Made by a program: the position numbers and the translations under genes. Source: Mycolicibacillus parakoreensis (GTDB lineage: Bacteria; Actinomycetota; Actinomycetes; Mycobacteriales; Mycobacteriaceae). From it: a stretch of 64,000 nucleotides of DNA. Below the pieces are notes generated by a model. The model was not told the DNA's origin, searched no databases, and worked only from the letters and a program-made list of their open reading frames with translations. The DNA lies in assembly GCF_022370835.2 (NCBI RefSeq), contig NZ_CP092365.1, forward strand, positions 2,418,001 to 2,482,000, written 5' to 3'. Positions 28,143 to 36,528 of this stretch are shown piece by piece; position 1 is the first letter of the stretch, and the number at the start of each line of letters is the position of its first letter.

Positions 28143-29168
28143 ATGAGTCACCCGGATCCCGCCGCGGCGCCGCCGCGACCGCGCCACCACGCGTGGCCGA
28201 TCCTGCGCCGGACCCTGACGAAAAGCTGGGATGACTCGATTTTCTCCGAGTCGGCGCAGGCCGGCTTCTGGTCGGTGCTGTCGCTGCCGCCGCTGCTGTT
28301 GGGGATGCTCGGCAGCCTCTCCTACATCGCGCCGCTGTTCGGTCCCGACACGCTGCCGACCATCCAGGCCCGGCTGATCGGCGCTGCGGGGCGGTTTTTC
28401 TCCCAGAACGTCGTCACCGAGATCATCGAGCCGACCGTGCACGACATCGTCGCCGGCGCGCGCGGGGAGGTCGTGTCGCTCGGGTTCATCATCTCGCTGT
28501 GGGCCGGCTCCTCGGCCATCTCCGCATTCGTCGACTCGGTGGTCGAGGCCCACGACCAGACCGCCCTGCGCCATCCGGTGCGCCAGCGGTTCTTCGCGCT
28601 GTTCCTCTACGTCGCGATGCAGGTGGTCATCATCGTGGCGGCCCCCATCCTGGCGCTGGGCCCGCGCAAGATCGCCGAACATCTCCCGCCGAACTGGTCG
28701 CAGATGCTGCACCTGGCCTACTACCCCGTGCTCGGGCTGATCCTGGTGCTCGGGGTCACCGTCTTGTACCGGGCGTCGCTGCCCCGACCGTTGCCGTCGC
28801 ACCGGCTGATCGTCGGAGCGATGCTGGCCAGCACGGTCTTCGTGGTGGCGACCCTGGGGTTGCGGGTCTACCTGCGCTACATCACCCGCACCGGCTACAC
28901 CTACGGCGCGCTGGCCACCCCGATCGCGTTCCTGCTGTTCGCGTTCTTCCTCGGGTTCGCGATCATGGTCGGCGCCGAACTCAACGCCGCCATCGAAGAG
29001 GAGTGGCCGGCACCGGCCACCCACGTGGGCCGGATGCGGCACTGGATGCGGGTACGGCGACGCTGGCTGCGGGTACGCCGACGCGGCCTGACCCCGGCGG
29101 TGGCGCCGGTCGGGCACCCAGCCGCCCCCGACGACCGGCCCGCAGCCGCGAAGGTCAGCCCTTCTTGA
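28143..29168 (+). CDS. YihY/BrkB-family inner-membrane protein (Rv2707-like)
   Basis: A protein of 341 residues with six hydrophobic segments. The family N-terminal block WDDSIFSESAQAGFWSVLSL and the central SLGFIISLWAGSSAISAFVDS are diagnostic, and the last segments read IAFLLFAFFLGFAIMVGAEL. The family was once called 'ribonuclease BN' by mistake; it is a membrane protein of unknown function. The Arg-rich C-terminal tail is cytoplasmic by the positive-inside rule. Its 3' end overlaps the convergent DUF3039 gene by 14 bp. Confidence 0.88.
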   Translation: MSHPDPAAAPPRPRHHAWPILRRTLTKSWDDSIFSESAQAGFWSVLSLPPLLLGMLGSLSYIAPLFGPDTLPTIQARLIGAAGRFFSQNVVTEIIEPTVHDIVAGARGEVVSLGFIISLWAGSSAISAFVDSVVEAHDQTALRHPVRQRFFALFLYVAMQVVIIVAAPILALGPRKIAEHLPPNWSQMLHLAYYPVLGLILVLGVTVLYRASLPRPLPSHRLIVGAMLASTVFVVATLGLRVYLRYITRTGYTYGALATPIAFLLFAFFLGFAIMVGAELNAAIEEEWPAPATHVGRMRHWMRVRRRWLRVRRRGLTPAVAPVGHPAAPDDRPAAAKVSPS

Positions 29169-29394
29169 GCTTCTCGTAGACGCGTTTACACTCCGGGCAC
29201 ACCGGCGAACCCGGCTTGGCCGAGCGGGTCACCGGAAACACCTCGCCGCACAGCGCCACCACATGGCTGCCCATCACGGCGCTCTCGGCGATCTTGTCCT
29301 TTTTCACGTAGTGGAAATACTTCGGGGTATCGCTGTCGGTCCCGTCGTCGACGCGTTCGTCGGTATCGGTGCGATCGAGGGTCTGGGTCTGCAT
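29155..29394 (-). CDS. DUF3039 protein (Rv2708c-like)
   Basis: A protein of 79 residues (Mtb 82). The conserved core is KYFHYVKKDKIAESAVMG, then ALCGEVFPVTR and CPECKRVYEKLKKG, giving three cysteines in a half zinc-ribbon arrangement. Function is unknown, but the sequence is strongly kept across actinobacteria. Its start lies 80 bp from the divergent DUF3099 gene. Confidence 0.88.
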   Translation of the reverse strand: MQTQTLDRTDTDERVDDGTDSDTPKYFHYVKKDKIAESAVMGSHVVALCGEVFPVTRSAKPGSPVCPECKRVYEKLKKG

Positions 29395-29474
29395 GCGCCC
29401 ATTCTGCCCACGCCGTGCCGGTTTCGGGAAACCGGCCGTGTCAACGACCGCCCGAATGTGGGACAGTGGAGGTT

Positions 29475-29870
29475 ATGAAGCACAGCCCTGAGCTGGGTTT
29501 CGACGACGATGGTCGGCCAGTACTCATCACCGCCGCGGCACCCTCCTTTGAAGAAGAGCACCGAGCCCGGGTGCGCAAATACCTGATCATGATGTCCTGC
29601 CGGATCCCGGCGTTCGTCCTCGCCGCCCTGGCCTACGCGCAGTGGCACAACGGGTTGCTGTCGATGGCGATCCTGGCGGTGTCGATTCCGTTGCCCTGGA
29701 TGGCGGTGCTGATCGCCAACGACCGTCCACCGCGGCGCGCCGGCGAGCCCCGCCGCTACGACGCGGCGTCGCCGCACCCGTCGCTGCGGCACGCCGCCCA
29801 CGACCGGATGCTGGAGACCGGCCCGGCCGTGCCGCACACCGCTGACGGCCCCGGGCCCACACCCCGCTGA
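29475..29870 (+). CDS. DUF3099 membrane protein (Rv2709-like)
   Basis: A protein of 131 residues from ATG 29475, preceded by GGAGG. The conserved N-terminal region ITAAAPSFEEEHRARVRKYL leads into two hydrophobic segments (IPAFVLAALAYAQW and MAILAVSIPLPWMAVLIAN). The C-terminal 45 residues are polar. Function is unknown. It lies immediately upstream of sigB, as in Mtb, but sigB has its own stress-type promoter in the gap. Confidence 0.85.
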   Translation: MKHSPELGFDDDGRPVLITAAAPSFEEEHRARVRKYLIMMSCRIPAFVLAALAYAQWHNGLLSMAILAVSIPLPWMAVLIANDRPPRRAGEPRRYDAASPHPSLRHAAHDRMLETGPAVPHTADGPGPTPR

Positions 29871-29944
29871 ACGACACGGTCACACCGCCGAACTGCGGGT
29901 TTCGCGCCGCGGCGCGGTGCGCCGGTGTGAAAACTGCGCGGGCG

Positions 29945-29972
29945 GGGAACTCCGGTCGCTGAGCCCACGTTG
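29945..29972 (+). promoter_or_regulatory. SigE/SigH-type ECF promoter of sigB
   Basis: GGGAAC at 29945-29950 and CGTTG at 29968-29972, separated by 17 bp, match the mycobacterial SigE/SigH consensus. The sigB ATG follows 37 bp later. sigB is a known SigE/SigH target in Mtb, and the same element with the same spacing precedes clgR in this window. Confidence 0.7.
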
Positions 29973-30009
29973 TACCGGTTGAGTGTTCACGCCGACCAGG
30001 AGGCCCACT

Positions 30010-30981
30010 ATGGCTAAGACGACCACACGTGCCACCGCAGGCCGGGTTGATGGCGAACTGGACGGCCAGAGCCCGGCGGCGGATTTGGTGCGGGTGTATC
30101 TCAACGGCATCGGCAAGACCGCGCTGCTGACCGCCGCCGACGAGGTGGAGTTGGCCAAGCGGATCGAGGCCGGCCTCTACGCCAAGCACCTGTTGGAGAC
30201 CCGCAAGCGCTACGGCGAGAAGCGCCGTGCGGCGTTGACCGCGGTGGTGCGCGACGGCGAGGCCGCCCGACGCCATCTGCTGGAGGCCAACCTGCGGTTG
30301 GTGGTGTCGTTGGCCAAGCGCTACACCGGCCGGGGCATGCCCCTGCTGGATCTGATCCAGGAGGGCAATCTGGGTCTGATCCGGGCGATGGAGAAATTCG
30401 ACTACGCCAAGGGGTTCAAGTTCTCCACCTACGCCACCTGGTGGATCCGCCAGGCCATCACCCGCGGGATGGCCGACCAGTCGCGCACCATCCGGCTGCC
30501 GGTGCACCTGGTCGAACAGGTCAACAAACTGGCGCGGATCAAGCGGGAGATGCACCAGAGCCTGGGCCGGGAGGCCAGCGACGAGGAGTTGGCCGCGGAG
30601 TCCGGCATCGCGGTGGAGAAGATCCACGACCTGCTCGATCACAGCCGCGACCCGGTGAGCCTGGACATGCCGGTCGGCACCGACGAGGAGGCCCCCCTGG
30701 GCGACTTCATCGAGGACGCCGAGGCGATGTCAGCGGAGAACGCGGTGATCGCCGAGATGCTGCACACCGACATCCGCAGTGTGCTGGCCACCCTCGACGA
30801 GCGGGAGCACCAGGTCATCCGGCTGCGCTTCGGGCTGGACGACGGCCAGCCGCGCACCCTGGATCAGATCGGGAAACTGTTCGGTCTCTCTCGGGAGCGG
30901 GTCCGCCAGATCGAACGCGAAGTGATGGCCAAGCTGCGCTACGGCGACCGGGCCGATCGGCTGCGGTCCTACGCCAGCTGA
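30010..30981 (+). CDS. sigB: Alternative principal-like sigma factor SigB
   Basis: A protein of 323 residues, exactly the Mtb SigB length, from ATG 30010 with GGAGG upstream. It lacks the long N-terminal tail of SigA and otherwise has regions 1.2 ([20 protein letters not shown]), 2 ([38 protein letters not shown]), 3 and 4 ([20 protein letters not shown]). SigB drives general-stress and stationary-phase genes. Expression from the SigE/SigH-type promoter just upstream fits this role. ideR follows on the same strand after a large hairpin. Confidence 0.97.
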   Translation: MAKTTTRATAGRVDGELDGQSPAADLVRVYLNGIGKTALLTAADEVELAKRIEAGLYAKHLLETRKRYGEKRRAALTAVVRDGEAARRHLLEANLRLVVSLAKRYTGRGMPLLDLIQEGNLGLIRAMEKFDYAKGFKFSTYATWWIRQAITRGMADQSRTIRLPVHLVEQVNKLARIKREMHQSLGREASDEELAAESGIAVEKIHDLLDHSRDPVSLDMPVGTDEEAPLGDFIEDAEAMSAENAVIAEMLHTDIRSVLATLDEREHQVIRLRFGLDDGQPRTLDQIGKLFGLSRERVRQIEREVMAKLRYGDRADRLRSYAS

Positions 30982-31012
30982 GCGCGCTGGCCACGCCGCA
31001 ACACCGGTGGCC

Positions 31013-31056
31013 CAGAACTATGCCCGTCGTGGTCGGCCACGGCGGGCATAGTTCTG
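31013..31056. repeat. Long near-perfect inverted repeat downstream of sigB
   Basis: Two 20-bp arms (31013-31032 and 31037-31056) beginning CAGAACTATGCCCG are complementary with a single T/C difference, around a 4-nt TCGG loop. The hairpin starts 32 bp after the sigB stop. It has no U-tract, so it could be a factor-independent mycobacterial terminator, an mRNA 3'-end stabiliser or a small palindromic repeat element. Confidence 0.75.
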
Positions 31057-31139
31057 CGCTGCGGCGCGTTGCTGCCCGATACGGGCGGCGCCCACGCCCG
31101 GGCGACGCGTGTAACGAGGTCTTTACGCAGCTCACCAAG

Positions 31140-31145
31140 TAGACT
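31140..31145 (+). promoter_or_regulatory. Candidate ideR -10 box (TAGACT)
   Basis: TAGACT lies 24 nt before the ideR ATG. The short leader it would create contains the GAAGGA Shine-Dalgarno sequence. No strong -35 is visible. Confidence 0.4.
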
Positions 31146-31169
31146 GAGGGCGGCGACGAAGGATGTGCA

Positions 31170-31862
31170 ATGAACGATCTGGTTGACACCACCGAGATGT
31201 ACCTGCGGACGATCTACGACCTCGAAGAGGAGGGTGTGACGCCGCTGCGGGCCCGGATCGCCGAGCGGTTGGAGCAGAGCGGCCCGACGGTGAGCCAGAC
31301 CGTGTCGCGCATGGAGCGCGACGGGCTGGTACGGGTGGCGGGCAACCGGCACCTGGAACTCACCGAGACGGGCCGGGCGCTGGCGGTGTCGGTGATGCGC
31401 AAACACCGGTTGGCCGAGCGGTTGCTGGTCGACATCATCGGCCTGCCCTGGGAGGAGGTCCATGCCGAGGCCTGCCGCTGGGAGCACGTCATGAGCGACG
31501 ACGTCGAGCGTCGGCTGGTCAAGGTGCTCAATAATCCGACCACCTCACCGTTCGGCAACCCGATCCCGGGTCTGAGCGAACTGGGTGTCGACCGCAAACT
31601 CGAGGCCGAGGACGCCAACCTGGTACGGCTGACCGAGCTGCCGCAGGACTCCCCGTCGGCGGTGGTCGTCCGCCAACTCACCGAGCATGTGCAAGGCGAC
31701 ATCGATCTGATCGCCCGGCTCAAGGAGGCCGGAGTGGTGCCCAACGCACGGGTGACCGTGGAGAACAACTCGACCCGCGGGGTGACGATCATCATGCCCG
31801 GCCATGAGAACGTCACCTTGCCCCATGAGATGGCCCACGCCGTCCTCGTGGAGAAGATCTGA
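31170..31862 (+). CDS. ideR: Iron-dependent repressor IdeR (DtxR family)
   Basis: A protein of 230 residues, the same as Mtb IdeR. The winged helix-turn-helix occupies residues 1-73 (LEQSGPTVSQTVSRMERDGL). Metal ligands sit at the canonical positions: Met10, Cys102, Glu105 and His106 for one site, and His79, Glu83 and His98 for the other. An SH3-like domain forms the C-terminus. With Fe2+ it represses siderophore genes and activates bacterioferritin. Position directly after sigB is conserved. Confidence 0.97.
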   Translation: MNDLVDTTEMYLRTIYDLEEEGVTPLRARIAERLEQSGPTVSQTVSRMERDGLVRVAGNRHLELTETGRALAVSVMRKHRLAERLLVDIIGLPWEEVHAEACRWEHVMSDDVERRLVKVLNNPTTSPFGNPIPGLSELGVDRKLEAEDANLVRLTELPQDSPSAVVVRQLTEHVQGDIDLIARLKEAGVVPNARVTVENNSTRGVTIIMPGHENVTLPHEMAHAVLVEKI

Positions 31863-31875
31863 CCGCGCGGACGTC

Positions 31876-32922
31876 TCAGGCCGGCCGGTCCCGTGGGCGC
31901 GGTGGCGGCAGCGTGACGCCGAGGCGCGCCGCCAGCCGGTATCCGGTCATCGCCAGACCCCGGATTCTCTCCGGCCGCAGCCCCGACTGCAACGCGGTGT
32001 CCAGCATTCCCGCCATGCGATGCGCGGGCTGTTCCCGCAGCGCCGCCTCCAGGGCCACCCCGGCCAGCGCGCCGTCCCCGCGCACGTAGGCGCTGAAGGC
32101 GAGCAGCACCAGCGCCTCCGCCCGCGACGGTCCCGGCAAGGTCTGTGCCAGCAGGATCCACAGACCCTCGGCGGCGTCGGCGCTCTCGCCGGCCGCCAAC
32201 GCATACAGGGTGTCGCGGACATCGATGTCGAGCAGTGCGCGGGCCATCGCGACCAGTTCCGCGTCGTCGAGTGCTGCGCCGCCGGCGTGGCGTCCGGCGG
32301 CGGCCAGCATCGCGGCGAGGTCCGCGCGCCTGCGGGCGGCCCGGCTGCCCCGACGTGTCGGCGGTGGGGGTTCGCGCAGCAGGTCGGCGATGCGCTCCCG
32401 GCGCCCCGGGTCGCCGACGCCGACCACCGCCTGCAGGTCGGCGCGGCACCGGTAGAGGCGCCGGCCGGCCACCACCGCGGCCACCGCGAGCGGCGAGGTC
32501 GCCGGATCGTCGACCGCGCCCCCGGCGCCGCAGCGGTCGATGCAGTGCCAACGCCCGCCCGCGGCGATGCGGTCGACGACGTGGGCGGCCCACAGCGCGA
32601 TGGCACGGCGCTGCAGCGCCGCACCGAGCTCCGCACACAGCTGCTGGTGGTCGCGGTTGCACTGCGGGCAGCGCGCCCCGGCGGCGTCGACGATCACCGC
32701 GATCACCGCCTCGGGACCGCCGACGGCCGCCACCTCGACGAGCTCATCGATCCGGTCGGCGAGGCCGTCGGCGAGATCCACCCGCAGTACCGGCCCCAGC
32801 GCACCGGCTTCGATCACCGCCAGCAGCAGGGACTTCGCGGGCACGAAGCCCAGCACGGCGGGGAGCGCGGCGATCAACGCGCCCGGTCGGTCGAGGACGA
32901 AGTCCGCGTCGTTGTTGGCCAT
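31876..32922 (-). CDS. DUF4192 protein (Rv2712c-like)
   Basis: A protein of 348 residues (Mtb 351). The N-terminal block LIAALPAVLGFVPAKSLLLAV is the DUF4192 signature. The rest is Ala/Arg-rich and helical, including ARALLDIDVRDTLYALAAGE. No membrane segment or catalytic motif can be named and the function is unknown. It is convergent with ideR (13 bp between stops). In Mtb the next gene is sthA on the plus strand; here a lipoprotein and an rpf gene follow instead. Confidence 0.85.
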   Translation of the reverse strand: MANNDADFVLDRPGALIAALPAVLGFVPAKSLLLAVIEAGALGPVLRVDLADGLADRIDELVEVAAVGGPEAVIAVIVDAAGARCPQCNRDHQQLCAELGAALQRRAIALWAAHVVDRIAAGGRWHCIDRCGAGGAVDDPATSPLAVAAVVAGRRLYRCRADLQAVVGVGDPGRRERIADLLREPPPPTRRGSRAARRRADLAAMLAAAGRHAGGAALDDAELVAMARALLDIDVRDTLYALAAGESADAAEGLWILLAQTLPGPSRAEALVLLAFSAYVRGDGALAGVALEAALREQPAHRMAGMLDTALQSGLRPERIRGLAMTGYRLAARLGVTLPPPRPRDRPA

Positions 32923-33025
32923 GACGCCACGGTGTCAACCCGCACCGTCGGCGCACCGACGCCGGACACGCCCGACCCACCCGAACCGGCCCGCCCTGGG
33001 GATGACAGACCAACTGGGGATGCCC

Positions 33026-33739
33026 TCAGCGGTGTCGTCGTGCCTGCAGGACCGCGTTGAGAAACACCCCGTCGAGCGCCTCGGCGTCGGGGCTCACCAT
33101 CGCCGAACCGGCCGGCGGGCCGGCCCAGCTGGCCGTGACCCGGATGTCGTCGAACTGGGCGACCAAGGTCAGCCGCTCCCGCGTCGGCTGCCCGTCGACC
33201 AGTTCAGTCTGGCGGACCGCGTAGCTGGCGTCGGCGTCCACCGGCGGTGCGGCGAGAACCTCGGGGCGCAGCTCCGTGCGGCGGTCGCCCACCGCGACGG
33301 TGACCGCCGGGCAGGCGGTCAGCTGGGCACGGCGCTGCTCCAACGCCGCGGCGGTCCGGGTGATCGCCACGGTGAGCGTGGCACCGGTGCCCGTGTCGGT
33401 GCCGGCGGCGGCCACCGCATCCCGTGGTGCCGCCCCGACGGGCGGCGGGGTGCACGGCGGCGGGGTCACCACCGCGTCGGGCGCGACGCCGTCGATCCGC
33501 CACAGGCTGCGGTCGACGGCGGCGGCCGTCAGCACCCGGGCCGGGTAGCGGGTCGGGAACCGTCCGGGGGCGAGCAGCAGCGGCTCCAACGGGGCCTGCG
33601 CGTCGGCGCCGAGGTGCGCCGTGCCGCCGAGCACCCGGGTGCAGCCGAGCATCGGCACAACCGTGGCCGCCACCACGCTCACGGCCACCGCCGCGCGGTA
33701 GCCGCGGGAGTGCGTCGCCGGCCTGCGCATCGTGCCCAT
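33026..33739 (-). CDS. Mycobacterial lipoprotein of unknown function
   Basis: A protein of 237 residues. A basic start and hydrophobic stretch end in the lipobox VPMLGC (Cys33), so lipid anchoring outside the membrane is likely. The mature part begins with PGRFPTRYPARVL, resembling the DUF5642 family of mycobacterial lipoproteins, and has four further cysteines that could pair in disulfides. It shares strand and neighbourhood with the rpf gene 83 bp upstream. It is not present at this position in Mtb. An ATG nine bases in (MRRPATH) is an alternative start. Confidence 0.72.
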   Translation of the reverse strand: MGTMRRPATHSRGYRAAVAVSVVAATVVPMLGCTRVLGGTAHLGADAQAPLEPLLLAPGRFPTRYPARVLTAAAVDRSLWRIDGVAPDAVVTPPPCTPPPVGAAPRDAVAAAGTDTGTGATLTVAITRTAAALEQRRAQLTACPAVTVAVGDRRTELRPEVLAAPPVDADASYAVRQTELVDGQPTRERLTLVAQFDDIRVTASWAGPPAGSAMVSPDAEALDGVFLNAVLQARRHR

Positions 33740-33821
33740 GATGGCACTAGCGGGCGCCCGCGCCGGTCAGGCGCGCACCGGCGAGCGGTGCGCCTCACCG
33801 GCGCGGTCGTGTCGGGTTCGC

Positions 33822-34268
33822 TCAGTGCGGGACCCAGGACCACACCGTTTTGGCGATCGAGCGCAGCGGTGCGGGCCAATGCATGCGGGGGGCCCGCGGT
33901 TGCCCGGGACCGCATTTGGGCCAGGCCTCCGGCCCCTGCTCGGCCAGCACCCGGTTGGCGACCGCGATTTGTTCGTCGCGCGAGGCGTCGGCCGGCGAGC
34001 CCTGACCGCCGAATTCTTTCCAGGTTGATTCCTTGAATTGCAGGCCGCCGTAGAATCCGTTGCCGGTGTCGGCCGACCAATTGCCGTCGGATTCACATTC
34101 GGCCACCGCGTCCCAATTCACGCCGTCGGCCTGGGCCACACCGACCGAGGAACCCAGCGCCATCATCATGCCCGCGGCGAGGGCCCCCGACCGCAGCCAG
34201 GCGTGGTGGTGGTCGTGGTGATGCGGATCGGCCGACGCGACGCGCCGGCCCGCGACATTGCGGTCCAT
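33822..34268 (-). CDS. Resuscitation-promoting factor (short RpfC/D/E type)
   Basis: A protein of 148 residues from ATG 34266-34268, with GGAGG upstream. A His-rich stretch (DPHHHDHHHAWLR) precedes a secretion signal ending AQADG. The Rpf domain follows (about residues 47-120): WDAVAECESDGNWSADTGNG with the catalytic Glu, YGGLQFKESTWKEFGG and RDEQIAVANRVLAEQGPEAW. The last 30 residues are an unusual Trp-containing tail. Rpfs are secreted lytic transglycosylases that wake dormant cells. The location is not one of the five Mtb rpf loci, and its upstream region is very AT-rich. Confidence 0.9.
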   Translation of the reverse strand: MDRNVAGRRVASADPHHHDHHHAWLRSGALAAGMMMALGSSVGVAQADGVNWDAVAECESDGNWSADTGNGFYGGLQFKESTWKEFGGQGSPADASRDEQIAVANRVLAEQGPEAWPKCGPGQPRAPRMHWPAPLRSIAKTVWSWVPH

Positions 34269-34308
34269 TCCCCAACCTCCGTGATAGAAGAAACACGTGT
34301 GATGAATG

Positions 34309-34339
34309 AACCTAACGTGATCATTGTTGCCCATTGCAA
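34309..34339 (-). promoter_or_regulatory. Candidate rpf promoter (TTGCAA / TAGGTT)
   Basis: On the minus strand TTGCAA (34339-34334) and TAGGTT (34314-34309) are separated by 19 bp. The rpf ATG lies 40 nt further. The promoter sits at the edge of the AT-rich island. Confidence 0.35.
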
Positions 34340-34495
34340 GTTTATGTAATCAATGAGGTAAATGATTCAGAATTTATTTCTGAGGCAGATGATGCGCATA
34401 TTATTTGCTGTGCTAACTGAGGTTATTGATACGCCTGTTATTTATGCTCTATTTGTTGTATAAGTGATTGTTGTGTTTGCTGTGGTGCCCGTGAC
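34321..34495. other. AT-rich non-coding island between rpf and the PAC2 gene
   Basis: About 175 bp with roughly one-third G+C, against about 70% around it, is gene-free. It contains an inverted repeat TCAGAA...TTCTGA (34367-34372 and 34378-34383). Lsr2/H-NS-type silencers prefer such DNA. The remaining 300 bp up to the PAC2 start is GC-rich again, with nothing I can name. Confidence 0.7.
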
Positions 34496-34799
34496 TTATG
34501 TTGCTGATGTGCTCCCTGGGCCGGTTCTGCGGTGGGCGAAACGCGGCGGTCGCGGGAATGGGGTGCGGCGAACGGGGCGTTGTGCGGGCCAGGATGCCGA
34601 GAATGCGAGCCGAGGGTGCGGCTCCGGCCGGTGGGCAGCGGCCCGCCGGGCCGAGACGGGGCTCACCGCACCCGTCGCAGCACTCGGTCATATCCTGAAA
34701 GGCACCCGGCCCGCGTCCCCACCCCACACCGGAAGGAACGGGACCGGACCGAGGAGGACGACGGCGCACGGCCGAGACCGTGCCGAGGAGGCGAAAACG

Positions 34800-35774
34800 A
34801 TGGGACAGGATCGGCACTTCAGCCCCGACCACGCCCAACCCGACCACAGTGGGATGTATGAGTTGGAGTTTCCGGCACCGCAGGTGTCCTCCCCCGACGG
34901 CCGCGGGCCGGTGCTCATCCACGCCCTGGAGGGCTTCTCCGACGCCGGGCACGCGATCCACCTGGTCAGCACCCACCTCAAGGAGACCCTCGACAGTGAA
35001 CTGGTGGCGTCGTTCGCCATCGACGAGCTGCTCGACTACCGCTCCCGCCGGCCGCTGATGACGTTCAAGACCGACCGGTTCACCCACTACGCGGAACCGC
35101 AGTTGGACCTGCACGCGATGCGCGACAGCACCGGAACGCCGTTTCTGCTGCTGGCCGGGCTGGAGCCGGACCTCAAATGGGAGCGCTTCATCACCGCGGT
35201 GCGGCTGCTGGCCGAACGCCTCGGCGTGCGCCAGACCATCGGTCTGGGCACCATCCCGATGGCGGTGCCGCACACCCGCCCGGTCACCTTGACCGCCCAC
35301 TCCAACAACCGCGAACTCATCGCCGACCACCAGCCGTGGGTGGCCGAGGTGCAGGTGCCGGCCAGTGCGTCGAACCTGCTGGAGTACCGGATGGCCCAGC
35401 ACGGCCACGAGGTCGTCGGGTTCACCGTGCACGTGCCGCACTATCTGAGCCAGACCGACTATCCCGCGGCGGCGGTGGCGCTGGTCAACGAGGTCGCCAA
35501 GACCGGCTCCCTGGAGATCCCGGTGCACAGCCTCACCGAGGCGGCCACCGATATCACCGCCCGTGTCGACGAACAGGTGGCCGGCAACGAGGAGGTCGCC
35601 CAGGTCGTCGGCGCTCTCGAGCAGCAGTACGACGCGTTTCTGGCCGCCCAGGAGAACCGCTCGCTGCTCGCCCGCGACGAGGAGTTGCCCAGCGGCGACG
35701 AACTCGGTGCGGCGTTCGAGCAGTTCCTGGCCCAGGAGGCGCGCAAGCCCCGCGGCCCCGACGACCCCGCCTGA
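34800..35774 (+). CDS. PAC2-family protein (Rv2714-like)
   Basis: A protein of 324 residues, exactly the Mtb Rv2714 length, from ATG 34800 with GAGGAGG upstream. It belongs to the PAC2 (proteasome-assembly-chaperone-like) superfamily of actinobacteria. Conserved blocks are VLIHALEGFSDAGHAIHLVS, LIADHQPWVAEVQVPASASN and HVPHYLSQTDYPAAAVAL. The acidic C-terminal helix ends FEQFLAQEARKPRGPDDPA. Mycobacteria do have a proteasome, but this family has not been shown to act on it. The open frame upstream of the start is not coding. Confidence 0.9.
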   Translation: MGQDRHFSPDHAQPDHSGMYELEFPAPQVSSPDGRGPVLIHALEGFSDAGHAIHLVSTHLKETLDSELVASFAIDELLDYRSRRPLMTFKTDRFTHYAEPQLDLHAMRDSTGTPFLLLAGLEPDLKWERFITAVRLLAERLGVRQTIGLGTIPMAVPHTRPVTLTAHSNNRELIADHQPWVAEVQVPASASNLLEYRMAQHGHEVVGFTVHVPHYLSQTDYPAAAVALVNEVAKTGSLEIPVHSLTEAATDITARVDEQVAGNEEVAQVVGALEQQYDAFLAAQENRSLLARDEELPSGDELGAAFEQFLAQEARKPRGPDDPA

Positions 35775-35803
35775 GCGCGGCGCCGGCGCCGCCCGCCACC
35801 CCG

Positions 35804-35809
35804 TAGGGT
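35804..35809 (+). promoter_or_regulatory. Leaderless -10 box (TAGGGT)
   Basis: TAGGGT ends 6 nt before the ATG of the PhzF-like gene at 35816, consistent with a leaderless transcript. Confidence 0.5.
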
Positions 35810-35815
35810 CGGCCC

Positions 35816-36505
35816 ATGGGCATCGACGTGACCGTGGTGCGGGTGTTCACCGACGACCACGGCGCCTACGGCAACCCGCTGGGCATCGTGGACGCCGCCG
35901 CGCTGCATCCGCAGGACCGCCCGCGGCTCGCCGCCCAACTCGGGTACAGCGAAACGATCTTCGTCGCGATCCCCGACGCCGGGGCGAGCACCGCGCGCGC
36001 ACGGATCTACACCCCCAACGGGGAGTTGCCGTTCGCCGGCCATCCCAGCATCGGGGTCGGCTGGTGGCTGCGCGAGATCGGGCGCCCGATCCGCACGCTG
36101 CACCTGCCGGCCGGCCTGGTGCCGGTGGTCTACCACGGCGAGCGCACCGCGGTCAGTGCGCGCGCCCAGTGGGCTCCGGAGTTCGCCGTCCAGCAGATGA
36201 GTTCGCCGGCCGCGGTGGCTGCTGCCGATCCGGCCGATCTGCCCGACACGGTCGCCCACTACCTGTGGGCGTGGCAGGACCGGGACACCGCCGTGGTGCG
36301 CGCGCGGATGTTCGCTCCGGTGCTCGGCGTCCCCGAAGACGAAGCGACCGGCTCCGCCGCGGTGCGGTTGACCGACGTGCTCAGCCGGGACCTGACGATC
36401 ATCCAGGGCCGCGGCTCGCGCATCGAGACCGTCTGGGGCGCCGACGGGTGGGTCCAGATCGCCGGGCGGGTCGTCGGCGAGGGCCCGACGATGACCGTGG
36501 TGTGA
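35816..36505 (+). CDS. PhzF-family isomerase/epimerase-like protein (Rv2716-like)
   Basis: A protein of 229 residues (Mtb 228). It has the PhzF fold elements: [20 protein letters not shown] at the N-terminus, [29 protein letters not shown], and the C-terminal [11 protein letters not shown] and [11 protein letters not shown]. PhzF enzymes catalyse acid/base isomerisation. The usual catalytic Glu is in the SETIF segment. Substrate is unknown. The protein is slightly shorter than typical PhzF proteins of about 280 residues, with a reduced second lobe. It converges with nrdR. Confidence 0.88.
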   Translation: MGIDVTVVRVFTDDHGAYGNPLGIVDAAALHPQDRPRLAAQLGYSETIFVAIPDAGASTARARIYTPNGELPFAGHPSIGVGWWLREIGRPIRTLHLPAGLVPVVYHGERTAVSARAQWAPEFAVQQMSSPAAVAAADPADLPDTVAHYLWAWQDRDTAVVRARMFAPVLGVPEDEATGSAAVRLTDVLSRDLTIIQGRGSRIETVWGADGWVQIAGRVVGEGPTMTVV

Positions 36506-36528
36506 GCGGGTCCGCCTCGCCGCGTCGC

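Noticed and set aside
34464..34799. N-terminal extension of the PAC2 gene
   Set aside because: The extension lacks conservation, part of it lies in the AT-rich island, and the internal ATG 34800 has a strong Shine-Dalgarno sequence and gives the exact family length.
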